From positions 1-16,490 of the forward strand of contig CAZXCQ010000135.1 in the NCBI GenBank assembly GCA_964639275.1: a stretch of 16,490 bases of DNA. Reading direction: 5' to 3'. The stretch's first letter is position 1. Each line of letters opens with the position of its first letter. Positions 1-7,433 of this stretch are shown piece after piece. The notes under the pieces are model-generated. The model ran no database searches. It was not told the origin of the DNA and was given only the letters and a program-made list of their open reading frames with translations. The translations under genes and the position numbers were made by a program. The DNA comes from CAZXCQ01 sp964639275 (lineage in GTDB: Bacteria; Desulfobacterota; DSM-4660; Desulfatiglandales; Desulfatiglandaceae).

Positions 1-44
1 ACGCCAAATGCAATTTCGTTAGGGTTTTTGCGGGGCTTTTCTCG

Positions 45-73
45 TTGACAATTGTTTGGCAAGCGCATATAAA
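45..73 (+). promoter_or_regulatory. sigma70-type promoter for the acyl-CoA dehydrogenase gene
   Basis: A perfect -35 hexamer TTGACA (45-50) is followed by a 17-bp spacer and the -10 hexamer TATAAA (68-73), 11 of 12 consensus positions at ideal spacing. Transcription would start near position 80, leaving an untranslated leader of about 115 nt before the chosen start at 194. Nothing coding is convincing in positions 1-193. Confidence 0.75.
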
Positions 74-193
74 ATGCAACGTGAATGAGCAGTTTTTGGC
101 AACAGATCTGGAGAGTTGAGGGTATTTGACAAGGCATGCAGGGGCCTGGACACCGCAAGGGAATTTCGCCTTGATGCCCATAAAGGAACCGCG

Positions 194-1345
194 ATGGATT
201 TTAGTCTTTCTATGGAGCAGGAGATCCTCCGGAATTCAGTACGTGATTTTGCTGAAAAAGAGATCAAGCCCGTTGCCAGGGAGCTTGACGAGAGGGAGGA
301 GTTTTCTTACGAGACCATGCGAAAGATGGCCGGATTAGGCCTTTTCGGGATGTTTGTCTCGGAGAAGTACGGCGGCCAGGGAATGGATTATGTATCGTAC
401 ATCATCGCCACGGAGGAGATTGCCAGGGTCGATGGTTCCCATGCCGCTACGGTGGCCGCAGGCAATTCCCTGGGAATAGGGCCAATCTACTATTTTGGAA
501 ATGATGAACAGAAGGAAAGGTACCTCCCCAGGCTTTGCCGTGGGGAGACCCTCTGGGGCTTCGGATTGACCGAGCCCAACGCCGGTTCAGATGCGAGCAA
601 TTCAAAGACAACTGCTGTGTTGAAGGGAGACGATTGGATCATCAATGGGAGCAAGATATTTATTACCAATGCCTCGACAAAGATTTCCGCAGGGGTGACC
701 GCCCTTTGCCGTTCTGGCACCCGTGATGATGGCCGGCCTGAGCTCACTTGCATACTGGTGGAGAATGGTACACCGGGGTATGAGACAAGGGAGATGCACG
801 GCAAGATGATGTGGCGGGCCTCTAATACCAGTGAGCTCTATTTTGACGATTGCCGGGTGCCAAAGAAGAACCTCCTGGGGCCAAGGGGGCATGGTTTCTA
901 TCAGATGATGCAGACCCTGGATGGGGGGCGTTTGTCCGTAGGGGCCATGGGACTTGGGGGCGCGCAGGGCTGTTTCGAGCTTGCCCTAAAGTATAGCAAG
1001 GAGAGGGTGCAGTTTGGAAAACCCATTGCCAATTTCCAGGTAAATGCCTTTAAGCTGGCCGATATGGCCCTTGAGATCGAATGTGCCCGTCTCCTCCTTT
1101 ACAAGGCATGCTGGTTGCGGGATAACAACAGGCCATTTTCCAAAGAAGCGGCCATGGCCAAGCTCCACTGTTCTGAAGTCATGTACAGATGTGCCAATCA
1201 TGCGGTCCAACTGCACGGGGGGTACGGGCTGATGAAGGAATACGACGTTGAAAGATTCTACAGAGACCAGAAGCTTCTGGAAATCGGCGAAGGCACATCG
1301 GAGGTCCAGCGGATCGTGATATCAAGGCTGATAGGGGCACTTTAG
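194..1345 (+). CDS. acyl-CoA dehydrogenase (short-chain/butyryl-CoA type)
   Basis: This is an FAD-dependent acyl-CoA dehydrogenase of 383 aa, the usual length for the family, which oxidises an acyl-CoA at C2-C3 and passes electrons to electron-transfer flavoprotein. The LTEPNAGSD segment and the WIINGSKIFITNAS stretch match the flavin and substrate-binding middle domain. The C-terminal helical domain carries RVQFGKPI and the signature LEIGEGTSEVQR. The Glu in GEGT (about residue 366) lies where the catalytic base sits in short- and medium-chain enzymes. The frame is open from 116, but the ATG at 194 gives the family N-terminus MDFSLSMEQ and has AAGGA at 183-187, 6 nt upstream. The gene appears monocistronic or first in its unit. 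Substrate chain length cannot be read from sequence; isovaleryl-, glutaryl- or cyclic acyl-CoA forms are alternatives. Confidence 0.93.
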   Translation: MDFSLSMEQEILRNSVRDFAEKEIKPVARELDEREEFSYETMRKMAGLGLFGMFVSEKYGGQGMDYVSYIIATEEIARVDGSHAATVAAGNSLGIGPIYYFGNDEQKERYLPRLCRGETLWGFGLTEPNAGSDASNSKTTAVLKGDDWIINGSKIFITNASTKISAGVTALCRSGTRDDGRPELTCILVENGTPGYETREMHGKMMWRASNTSELYFDDCRVPKKNLLGPRGHGFYQMMQTLDGGRLSVGAMGLGGAQGCFELALKYSKERVQFGKPIANFQVNAFKLADMALEIECARLLLYKACWLRDNNRPFSKEAAMAKLHCSEVMYRCANHAVQLHGGYGLMKEYDVERFYRDQKLLEIGEGTSEVQRIVISRLIGAL

Positions 1346-1348
1346 ATT

Positions 1349-1376
1349 GCGGAATGCGGAATGCGGAATGCGGATT
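1349..1376 (+). repeat. GCGGAAT heptamer tandem repeat
   Basis: Three perfect copies of GCGGAAT (1349-1369) and a fourth with one change, GCGGATT (1370-1376), lie just after the acyl-CoA dehydrogenase stop codon. There is no inverted symmetry and no T-tract, so it is not a terminator. The unit suggests a slippage-prone intergenic microsatellite. Confidence 0.8.
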
Positions 1377-1440
1377 GGGGATTTTGGAATGGGCTCTTTC
1401 GGAAACTTAGTGACATCCAGTTTATGGCATGGGGGGAGTC

Positions 1441-1812
1441 ATGACACTCACCAAGACGGATATTGTAACCAGTGTGATGGAGCAGGTCCGTTTCAGGAGA
1501 CGACATAAAGGGCCCCAACAATTCCTGTTCCCCGAGCTGGATTGTACATTCTTGAGCCGCAATCGCACCACCGAGATTGTTGATGGCCTCTTTGAGAAGA
1601 TAAAGGAAACCCTTGCCAAAGGAGAAGACGTGCATATCTCAGGCTTTGGCAAGTTCCAGGCCAAATTCAAATGGGCCAGGAAAGGAAGGAATCCTCAGAC
1701 GGGCAAGAGCATCATCCTTCGATCAAGGAGGACAGTGACCTTTAGGTGCTCTCCGAGACTGAGGGAAAAGATAAACTCAGCGGATCAGATTCAGGAGACA
1801 AAAACCACCTGA
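1441..1812 (+). CDS. ihfA: HU/IHF-family DNA-bending protein (IHF-alpha-like) with an insertion
   Basis: A 123-aa nucleoid protein of the HU/IHF family, expected to bind DNA as a dimer and bend it. The N-terminus MTLTKTDIV resembles IHF-alpha. The core motif ISGFGKF and the beta-arm tip GRNPQTGKSI, with its DNA-intercalating proline, are intact, and RRTVTFRCSPRLREKIN forms the usual C-terminal helix region. It differs from the roughly 90-100 aa family norm by about 20 extra residues between helix 1 and helix 2 (about residues 17-37, including FLFPELD) and by a short polar tail. An in-frame ATG also occurs at 1429, but it overlaps the purine-rich GGGGGGAG stretch (1431-1438) that would serve as ribosome site, so 1441 is preferred even though the spacing is short. 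The 3' end overlaps clpB, which is convergent. The alpha-versus-HU assignment is moderately sure. Confidence 0.85.
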   Translation: MTLTKTDIVTSVMEQVRFRRRHKGPQQFLFPELDCTFLSRNRTTEIVDGLFEKIKETLAKGEDVHISGFGKFQAKFKWARKGRNPQTGKSIILRSRRTVTFRCSPRLREKINSADQIQETKTT

Positions 1813-4376
1813 CCATCCCTGGCATCCACCTTTACATGATCCCCCTCTTTGACTGAGCCCTCCAAGATTTTTACTGCCAAAGGATCCTGGATAAGGTGCT
1901 GGATGGTCCTTTTAAGGGGTCTTGCACCGTAAACCGGGTCAAATCCTGCCGTGGCAAGGAACGCCTTGGCCTTATCCGTCAGTTCGAGGCCGATCTTGTT
2001 TGCCTCGAGACGGCTGGCCAGGATGTGCACCTGGATCCCGACAATCCTCTGGATCTCTTTGGGGCCGAGTGAATTGAAAATGACGGTTTCATCGATCCGG
2101 TTTAGGAACTCTGGCCGAAAGGTGGCGCGGAGGGCATCCATTACTCGCTTTTCCATATCCGGGTTGTTCTTGCCCTCCTGTTCTTGTATCCATTGACTCC
2201 CCACATTTGAGGTCATGATCAGGACCGTGTTCTTGAAATCGACAGTCCGCCCCTTACCATCGGTCATCCTGCCATCATCCAAGATCTGCAGCAGGGCATT
2301 AAAGACGTCTGGATGGGCCTTTTCAATCTCATCAAACAGGACCACGGAATAGGGATGCCTCCTGATGGCCTCTGTCAGATAGCCTCCCTCTTCATATCCG
2401 ACATACCCGGGAGGGGCGCCAATAAGCCTGGCAACGGAGTGCTTCTCCATATACTCAGACATGTCAACCCTTACCATATATTGCTCATCGTCAAAGAGAA
2501 ACTCGGCCAGGGCCCTGGCAAGCTCGGTCTTTCCCACGCCGGTTGGCCCCATGAATATAAACGAACCGATAGGCCGATTTGGGTCCTGGAGCCCCGAGCG
2601 AGCCCGGCGAACCGCATTGGCCACTGCCACAATGGCCTTCTCCTGCCCCACAACACGCTGCTCCAACCTGTCTTCCATCTTCAGGAGCTTCTCTTTTTCT
2701 CCCTCCATCATCTTTGAGACCGGTATTCCGGTCCATTTGGCCACGACCTCTGCAATATCTTCGCTGTCCACCTCCTCCTTCAGCATCTTCTGGCCTGACT
2801 GGAGTTCTTCGAGCCTTTTGTTTTCCTCATTCAGGGTCTTTTCCAATTCGATGAGGGTCCCGTATTTTAGCTCAGCGGCCTTGGCAAGGTCTCCCCGCCG
2901 TTCAGCCATTTGTGCCTCGGACCTGGTGGCCTCGAGTCTCTCTTTGATTTCCCTTATCCTGGAGATGCCCTCCTTTTCCCTTTTCCAGTGTTCAGCCATT
3001 TCATCTTTCTGAGACCCAAGCTCGGCCAGGTCCGTCTCGATCTTCTTCAGCCGTTCCTTTGATCCCTGATCCTTTTCTTTCCTTAGTGCCTCCTTCTCAA
3101 TCTCCAATTGTGTCATCTTTCTCTGGATGTCATCGATCTCTGCCGGCATGCTATCGATCTCAATCCTCAGATGGGATGTGGCCTCGTCGATGAGATCGAT
3201 GGCCTTATCCGGCAGGAACCGATCCGTGATGTACCTGTGGGAGAGGGTTGCTGCTGCAACCAGGGCCGAGTCCTTGATCCTTACGCCATGATGGACCTCA
3301 TATTTCTCTTTAAGCCCCCTCAGGATGGATATGGTATCTTCAACAGTAGGCTCCTCTACCATGACCGGTTGAAAACGTCTTTCAAAGGCGGCGTCCTTTT
3401 CGATGTACTTTCGGTATTCCTTGATGGTGGTGGCACCAACACACTTGAGTTCTCCCCTGGCAAGCGGCGGTTTGAGCATGTTGGAGGCATCCACTGCCCC
3501 CTCTGCGGCGCCGGCCCCCACAAGGGTGTGCATCTCATCTATAAAGAGGATGATCTGACCCTGGGCGTCGGTGACCTCTTTCAGGAGGGCCTTGAGCCGA
3601 TCTTCAAATTCCCCACGGTACTTCGCACCCGCGATCAGAGCGCCCATATCCAGGGCCACTACCCTCTTATCTTTTAGGGTCTCCGGCACATCCCCCTGGA
3701 CAATCCTCTGCGCCAGGCCTTCCACGATGGCGGTCTTGCCGACACCCGGCTCACCTATCAATACCGGGTTGTTCTTGGTCCTCCTGGATAGGACCTGGAT
3801 AATCCTCCTGATCTCGTCGTCCCGGCCCACAACCGGATCCAAATTCCCCTTTGATGCGATGGCAGTCAGGTCCCTCGTAAAGCGCTCCAAGGCCTGAAAT
3901 TTGTCCTCTGGGTTTGGATCCGTTATCCTCTGTCCCCCGCGGATATCCACCAGGGCCTTCAGGATGGTTTCCCGGGTGATGCCGGCGCGGGCGAGGAGGC
4001 GCGAGGCCTCACTTTCCTTTTCCCCTGTCACGGCCAAGAGGATATGCTCGAGGCTTACAAATTCATCCTTCATCTGTTCTGCCTCGGAAAAGGCCTTGTC
4101 CAGGACAGACTTGGAGCGGGGAGAGATATAGGCCTGTCCCATTCCAGAACCCGAGATCCTGGGGATCTTTTCCAGGGCTGCCTCAAAGGATCGGATAAGC
4201 TGGCCTTTTTCAGCCCCGATTTTTCCAAGGAGCGGTGGTATCACACCTTCGTTTTGGTCCAAGATGGCCCGGACCAGATGTTCGGGCTCGATCTGCTGGT
4301 GACCATATCTCTCGGCCAATTGTTGTGAGTCCTGAATGATCTCTTGTGCCTTTAAGGTAAATTTATCAAAACGCAT
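1791..4376 (-). CDS. clpB: ATP-dependent disaggregase ClpB
   Basis: An 861-aa Hsp100 chaperone that, with DnaK/GrpE/DnaJ, extracts polypeptides from aggregates in the cytoplasm. In order: Clp N-domain (about 1-145), first AAA+ module with Walker A GEPGVGKT (208-215), Walker B ILFIDE and pore loop YRGE (Tyr253), a charged coiled-coil M domain (about 410-530), and a second AAA+ module with GPTGVGKT (610-617), VVLFDE (679-683), pore Tyr658 in GYVGY, arginine-finger region FLNRID and sensor-2 motif GARPLKR (817-823). The M domain identifies ClpB rather than ClpA or ClpC. Length is normal. The start has a strong GGAGGT site 9 nt upstream. It is transcribed alone, away from the lytic transglycosylase gene. 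Its last 22 bp overlap the convergent IHF-like gene. Confidence 0.98.
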   Translation of the reverse strand: MRFDKFTLKAQEIIQDSQQLAERYGHQQIEPEHLVRAILDQNEGVIPPLLGKIGAEKGQLIRSFEAALEKIPRISGSGMGQAYISPRSKSVLDKAFSEAEQMKDEFVSLEHILLAVTGEKESEASRLLARAGITRETILKALVDIRGGQRITDPNPEDKFQALERFTRDLTAIASKGNLDPVVGRDDEIRRIIQVLSRRTKNNPVLIGEPGVGKTAIVEGLAQRIVQGDVPETLKDKRVVALDMGALIAGAKYRGEFEDRLKALLKEVTDAQGQIILFIDEMHTLVGAGAAEGAVDASNMLKPPLARGELKCVGATTIKEYRKYIEKDAAFERRFQPVMVEEPTVEDTISILRGLKEKYEVHHGVRIKDSALVAAATLSHRYITDRFLPDKAIDLIDEATSHLRIEIDSMPAEIDDIQRKMTQLEIEKEALRKEKDQGSKERLKKIETDLAELGSQKDEMAEHWKREKEGISRIREIKERLEATRSEAQMAERRGDLAKAAELKYGTLIELEKTLNEENKRLEELQSGQKMLKEEVDSEDIAEVVAKWTGIPVSKMMEGEKEKLLKMEDRLEQRVVGQEKAIVAVANAVRRARSGLQDPNRPIGSFIFMGPTGVGKTELARALAEFLFDDEQYMVRVDMSEYMEKHSVARLIGAPPGYVGYEEGGYLTEAIRRHPYSVVLFDEIEKAHPDVFNALLQILDDGRMTDGKGRTVDFKNTVLIMTSNVGSQWIQEQEGKNNPDMEKRVMDALRATFRPEFLNRIDETVIFNSLGPKEIQRIVGIQVHILASRLEANKIGLELTDKAKAFLATAGFDPVYGARPLKRTIQHLIQDPLAVKILEGSVKEGDHVKVDARDGQVVFVS

Positions 4377-4447
4377 ATCACAGCTACCTCCGGTAGTTTG
4401 GTAAGATTTGTATTTGAGTTTTCCTTAAGCTTTGTATAAGCTAAATA

Positions 4448-4476
4448 AAATTAAGTTTGCTTAGAAAAGATGTCAA
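4448..4476 (-). promoter_or_regulatory. candidate clpB promoter
   Basis: Read on the minus strand, a perfect -35 TTGACA (4476-4471) is followed by 17 bp and a weak -10 TAATTT (4453-4448), about 70 bp upstream of the clpB start. No convincing RpoH-type (CTTGAAA/CCCCAT) site and no CIRCE operator were found in the 281-bp divergent spacer. No clear promoter for the plus-strand gene was seen there either. Confidence 0.4.
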
Positions 4477-4657
4477 TACAAAACTCCAATGAAACATCTC
4501 AATATTTTACCCCCTGACAGAATGGACTTTATGAACTTTGAGGCTTTAAGTTTTGTCCTGCTTCTGTTAGTATGCCTGCCATGGTGATCTCTAAAAAACA
4601 GTGAATCCGTTCAATGTCCTTTATTATTGAAGAGAGTCCCGGTAGTCCTGGCTTTGG

Positions 4658-6079
4658 ATGTCCCCTGACCTGTATCTGAGAGGAAAAGTGCTAAGAGCTT
4701 TTTTGTGTTTATGGCTCACGGGATTCATTGTCCTGTCCCCTGTCCTTTGTCCTTCTGTCGTCTCTTCGGATCTCTCCTTGCTCCGAAAAGCCATAACCGC
4801 TTATAACACCGAGAAGCACAAGGAGACTCTGTCAGACGGCTCTTATCGGGGAGAAGAGGGGATCATGAGGATCCGGCCTAAAGTTGCCCGATCGTTTGGT
4901 CTCAAGGTGCCAATGGATCCGGACTACCTCAAGGCCAAAGAGTTATTTGGAGAGAGCGAGGAGTATCGCAAAAGGGCCGTTGAGGCGATTACGACCCAGG
5001 TAAAGGAAAAATCCAAAGGAGAACATGCAAGAAGGGCAGGAGACCTGGCCCTCCTCTCCAACAGGGCCTTTTGTTCAGCGCAGGAACACCTGAAGGCATA
5101 TCGATCCAGACTGGATCCGGAGTTGGATGAGAGGCTGGACAAAGATAGGTGCTCCAAACTGATAGAGGAATTGCTGGGAGAATGTCTCGAAAACACATCC
5201 AATAATCTGAGGGATGCCCTTGGCCTCCTTTATAACCGATGTGATGGGCTGAGCGGGAAGACCCCTCCACTTACACCCGAAAATGTCGGGTTTGCCAACT
5301 ATGTCCTGAGGGAATTTATCAGAAATGCCCCCGGAGAGATGCTTAAACGCTTTGATCTCGACAACGATCGGCCGAGCAAGAGAGCAAATCCGGCCGCTGG
5401 GTGGGAGAACATTGTTGAAAGGCGTGGTGCGCGTTATGCGTCACTGCTCAAAGCTGTGACTGAAAAGCACAAGAAAGACAGATATCGCGTGGATCCTCTT
5501 CTCTTTATGGCCTTGGTCAAGCGGGAATCAAATTTCTCCCAAAATGCCGTATCCTATGTCGGCGCCGCTGGCCTGACTCAGATCATGCCAAGGACCGCAA
5601 AGGACCTGGGAATGAAAAATGTCTTTGAGCCCCCCTATTTTAGACAGGCGGTATCACTCTTGGCAAAGGAGCGTGAGCTGAAACACAAGGCCCTAACTCT
5701 TATTTCAAGGATTGATGAAAAGAACAAGCTCAAATCCGCCCGCCTTGCCAGGAGACACATGCAGAGGTCTCTTGAATGCGGGAAGAAACGTGCCCATCTG
5801 TTTTCTCGATACAAGAGGGAACTGCACGACAAAGGGAACGATGATCGCCTTGACGCCACAAAGGCCATAGAATATGGCTATAAGTATTTCTGCCGGATGA
5901 TGAAGACTCAAAAGGGAGACATCAGCCTGGCGCTGGCCTCTTATAATGCCGGACCCCATCGGGTCAAGCAGTATAAAGGTATTCCGCCTTACGCCGAGAC
6001 AGTCGCATTCAGGAACAGCGTGCTAAGGTATTACAAAGAGTACCTAAAAGGGCTGACTGACAGAGAAGAGCATCAGTGA
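4658..6079 (+). CDS. secreted lytic transglycosylase, SLT domain (GH23-type) with internal insertion
   Basis: A 473-aa periplasmic enzyme predicted to cleave peptidoglycan glycan strands with 1,6-anhydro-muropeptide formation. Residues about 9-36 form a hydrophobic export signal. Residues about 40-260 are a charged helical region I do not recognise. The SLT catalytic fold follows: KRESNF with probable catalytic Glu290, GAAGLTQIMP (305-308 is GLTQ, a variant of GLMQ), and ALASYNAGPHRV (427-432). Between the GLTQ block and the YNAG block there is about 70 aa of extra basic, helical sequence (about 326-398) not found in compact SLT domains. The ATG at 4658 has a poor ribosome site; an in-frame GTG at 4688 preceded by GAGAGG (4678-4683) is a serious alternative and leaves the signal segment intact. 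purC follows after 62 bp. Confidence 0.85.
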   Translation: MSPDLYLRGKVLRAFLCLWLTGFIVLSPVLCPSVVSSDLSLLRKAITAYNTEKHKETLSDGSYRGEEGIMRIRPKVARSFGLKVPMDPDYLKAKELFGESEEYRKRAVEAITTQVKEKSKGEHARRAGDLALLSNRAFCSAQEHLKAYRSRLDPELDERLDKDRCSKLIEELLGECLENTSNNLRDALGLLYNRCDGLSGKTPPLTPENVGFANYVLREFIRNAPGEMLKRFDLDNDRPSKRANPAAGWENIVERRGARYASLLKAVTEKHKKDRYRVDPLLFMALVKRESNFSQNAVSYVGAAGLTQIMPRTAKDLGMKNVFEPPYFRQAVSLLAKERELKHKALTLISRIDEKNKLKSARLARRHMQRSLECGKKRAHLFSRYKRELHDKGNDDRLDATKAIEYGYKYFCRMMKTQKGDISLALASYNAGPHRVKQYKGIPPYAETVAFRNSVLRYYKEYLKGLTDREEHQ

Positions 6080-6141
6080 TTGCGATACGGAATGAGAGGG
6101 GGGAGATTTGAAAAAATCGAAAGACGAGAGGAGATGTGGAC

Positions 6142-7038
6142 ATGCACTTTGATGCCTTGAAAGAGAGCCATTTTAAAGAACTCAAGCTGCTCAAACGCGG
6201 CAAGGTCAGGGATGTCTATGAGATCGGTGATCAGCTGCTGATTGTTGCAAGCGATCGTATGTCGGCATTTGATGTGGTTATGGCGGACCCGATTCCCGAT
6301 AAGGGGAAGATCCTGACAGGGATATCCCTTTTCTGGTTTGAAAGACTTGAACCGATCATTGAGAATCACTTGATCAGTAGCCATCCTGAAGCCTATCCAG
6401 AAGTCTGCCACCAGTATGCTCAGCAGCTTGAGGGACGAAGCATGCTCGTAAAGAAGGCAAGACCACTGCCGGTTGAGTGTATTGTCAGGGGGTACTTGTC
6501 CGGGTCGGGATGGCAGGAATATCTCCGGGACCGGAGTGTTTGCGGGATCCCGCTTCAGGACGGACTTAAAGAATCTGAAAGATTAGCGGAGCCTATTTTT
6601 ACTCCATCCACCAAGTCGGCCGATGGCATGCACGATGAGAATATCCCTTTTGAGAGGGCGGTTGACATCCTGGGACGGGAAATGGCAGAGGAGGTGCGGG
6701 AGATTAGTCTCCGGCTATATGCATTTGGGAGGGATTTTGCCGCTGGCAAAGGCATCATTGTGGCAGATACCAAATTTGAGTTTGGCATAAGGGATGATAG
6801 ACTGATCCTGATCGATGAGGCACTCACACCGGATTCTTCAAGATTCTGGCCCATGGATGAGTATGCCCCCGGGGGTCCGCAGAGGAGTTTTGATAAGCAG
6901 TTCCTGAGGGATTATCTCATAGAGATAAATTGGCCAAAGAAACCGCCGCCTCCCAAATTGCCACCTGAGATTATTGAGAAGACGAGGGAGAAGTACTTGG
7001 AGGCCTTGGGGAGGCTCACAGGACAAGGGCTCCGCTAG
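6142..7038 (+). CDS. purC: phosphoribosylaminoimidazole-succinocarboxamide synthase (SAICAR synthetase)
   Basis: PurC joins CAIR and aspartate with ATP in de novo purine synthesis, in the cytoplasm. The 298-aa product has RGKVRDVYE near the N-terminus, SDRMSAFDVVM (37-47), VECIVRGYLSGSGW (111-124), FTPSTKS, DTKFEFG (209-215) and LIDEALTPDSSRFWP. It belongs to the long form (about 300 aa, as in yeast Ade1) rather than the roughly 237-aa E. coli form. The frame can start at GTG 6136, but GGAG (6130-6133) is only 2 nt from that codon and 8 nt from the ATG at 6142, which is chosen. Neighbours are not purine genes, so it appears to be a stand-alone pur gene. Downstream there is no standard terminator; a transposon-like element begins 24 bp after the stop. 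Confidence 0.97.
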   Translation: MHFDALKESHFKELKLLKRGKVRDVYEIGDQLLIVASDRMSAFDVVMADPIPDKGKILTGISLFWFERLEPIIENHLISSHPEAYPEVCHQYAQQLEGRSMLVKKARPLPVECIVRGYLSGSGWQEYLRDRSVCGIPLQDGLKESERLAEPIFTPSTKSADGMHDENIPFERAVDILGREMAEEVREISLRLYAFGRDFAAGKGIIVADTKFEFGIRDDRLILIDEALTPDSSRFWPMDEYAPGGPQRSFDKQFLRDYLIEINWPKKPPPPKLPPEIIEKTREKYLEALGRLTGQGLR

Positions 7039-7054
7039 CTTTATCGCAAAAGGT

Positions 7055-7062
7055 TCAGGGCC
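7055..7062 (+). repeat. target-site duplication, left, of element B
   Basis: TCAGGGCC lies directly before the left terminal repeat. It matches TCAGGGTC directly after the right terminal repeat (7168-7175) at 7 of 8 positions. Confidence 0.65.
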
Positions 7063-7167
7063 GTAACACTTTAGCTTTGTGAAAACAGGGGAATGGAAGT
7101 TCCGTTTTTCGGGCGTATAACTCGCCCGTTGTCTAAATTCCAATTTTGAAGAAAGCTAAGCTGATAC
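7063..7167 (+). mobile_element. MITE-like palindromic element, copy B
   Basis: A 105-bp non-coding element. The left end GTAACACTTTAGCTTT matches the reverse complement of the right end (GTATCAGCTTAGCTTT) at 13 of 16 positions. It is bounded by TCAGGGCC (7055-7062) and TCAGGGTC (7168-7175), an 8-bp direct repeat with one mismatch, as left by transposition. Its ends match copy A at 16257-16350, while the interiors differ. Inside are a 6-bp stem CGGGCG/CGCCCG (7110-7115 with 7123-7128) and GGAAT/ATTCC pairing around it. No protein is encoded. GTAA-type ends with 8-bp duplications recall IS66-family elements, which is an inference from memory of that family. Confidence 0.72.
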
Positions 7168-7175
7168 TCAGGGTC
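7168..7175 (+). repeat. target-site duplication, right, of element B
   Basis: TCAGGGTC is the partner of TCAGGGCC at 7055-7062, with one substitution. The pair defines the element boundaries independently of the alignment with copy A. Confidence 0.65.
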
Positions 7176-7193
7176 TATAGGAGGGGGAAGCGA

Positions 7194-7418
7194 ATGAAAG
7201 CCATTGTATGCTTCATAGACGACTCCGATTTTGAGCATGAACTGGTGCGCAATGAGATTGCCCCTTGTGCGCCCGATCTTGAGTTTTTTCACGCCTAGAC
7301 ATTTGAGGAGGCCAGGGAAGGGCTGGGGGCAGAGACGCGCCGTCTGACCAGAGAGTATGCCCCTCAGTTGATAACCGAACTCAGAGGGAAAATGAAGCCA
7401 CGAAGGAGTCCCGAGTAG
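7194..7418 (+). pseudogene. decayed small gene with in-frame TAG (receiver-like N-terminus)
   Basis: A strong AGGAGG (7179-7184) lies 9 nt before an ATG at 7194 that opens 34 codons (MKAIVCFIDDSDFEHELVRN onward) and stops at TAG 7296-7298. The same frame then continues for 39 more sense codons, starting TFEEAREGLGAETRRLTR, to a second TAG at 7416-7418. The first part has the look of a receiver-like alpha/beta start: a hydrophobic strand, an acidic DD, a helix and a second strand ending in EFFHA. The part after TAG looks helical. I do not recognise the family. The simplest reading is a truncated remnant with a nonsense mutation. A real 34-aa peptide, or amber read-through (including pyrrolysine), is less likely, because TAG is the normal stop of several genes here. 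Element B lies 27 bp upstream of the ATG. Confidence 0.5.
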
Positions 7419-7433
7419 GGCGCAAAGGGTCTC

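Noticed and set aside
126..148. Second TTGACA (126-131) as an alternative promoter for the acyl-CoA dehydrogenase gene
   Set aside because: No acceptable -10 hexamer lies 16-18 bp downstream, whereas the 45-73 site is near consensus.
3108..3677. 189-codon open frame on the plus strand inside clpB
   Set aside because: It is antisense to the highly conserved first AAA+ module of ClpB, has no family-like motifs, and is explained by clpB codon use.
4377..4657. CIRCE or RpoH-type heat-shock control upstream of clpB
   Set aside because: No TTAGCACTC/GAGTGCTAA pair and no convincing CTTGAAA/CCCCAT combination could be found by reading both strands.
6105..6118. GATTT-GAAA-AAATC hairpin upstream of purC as a riboswitch part
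   Set aside because: It is a 5-bp AT-rich stem only, and the 62-bp spacer is too short for a purine riboswitch and lacks its conserved loops.
7110..7128. CGGGCG/CGCCCG hairpin as the purC terminator
   Set aside because: No T-tract follows on either strand, and the stem is better explained as the interior of MITE-like copy B.
7296..7298. TAG as a pyrrolysine codon
   Set aside because: Not accepted as the main explanation: no pyl genes are in view and TAG ends at least five intact genes in this window. It is kept only as a check in the findings.
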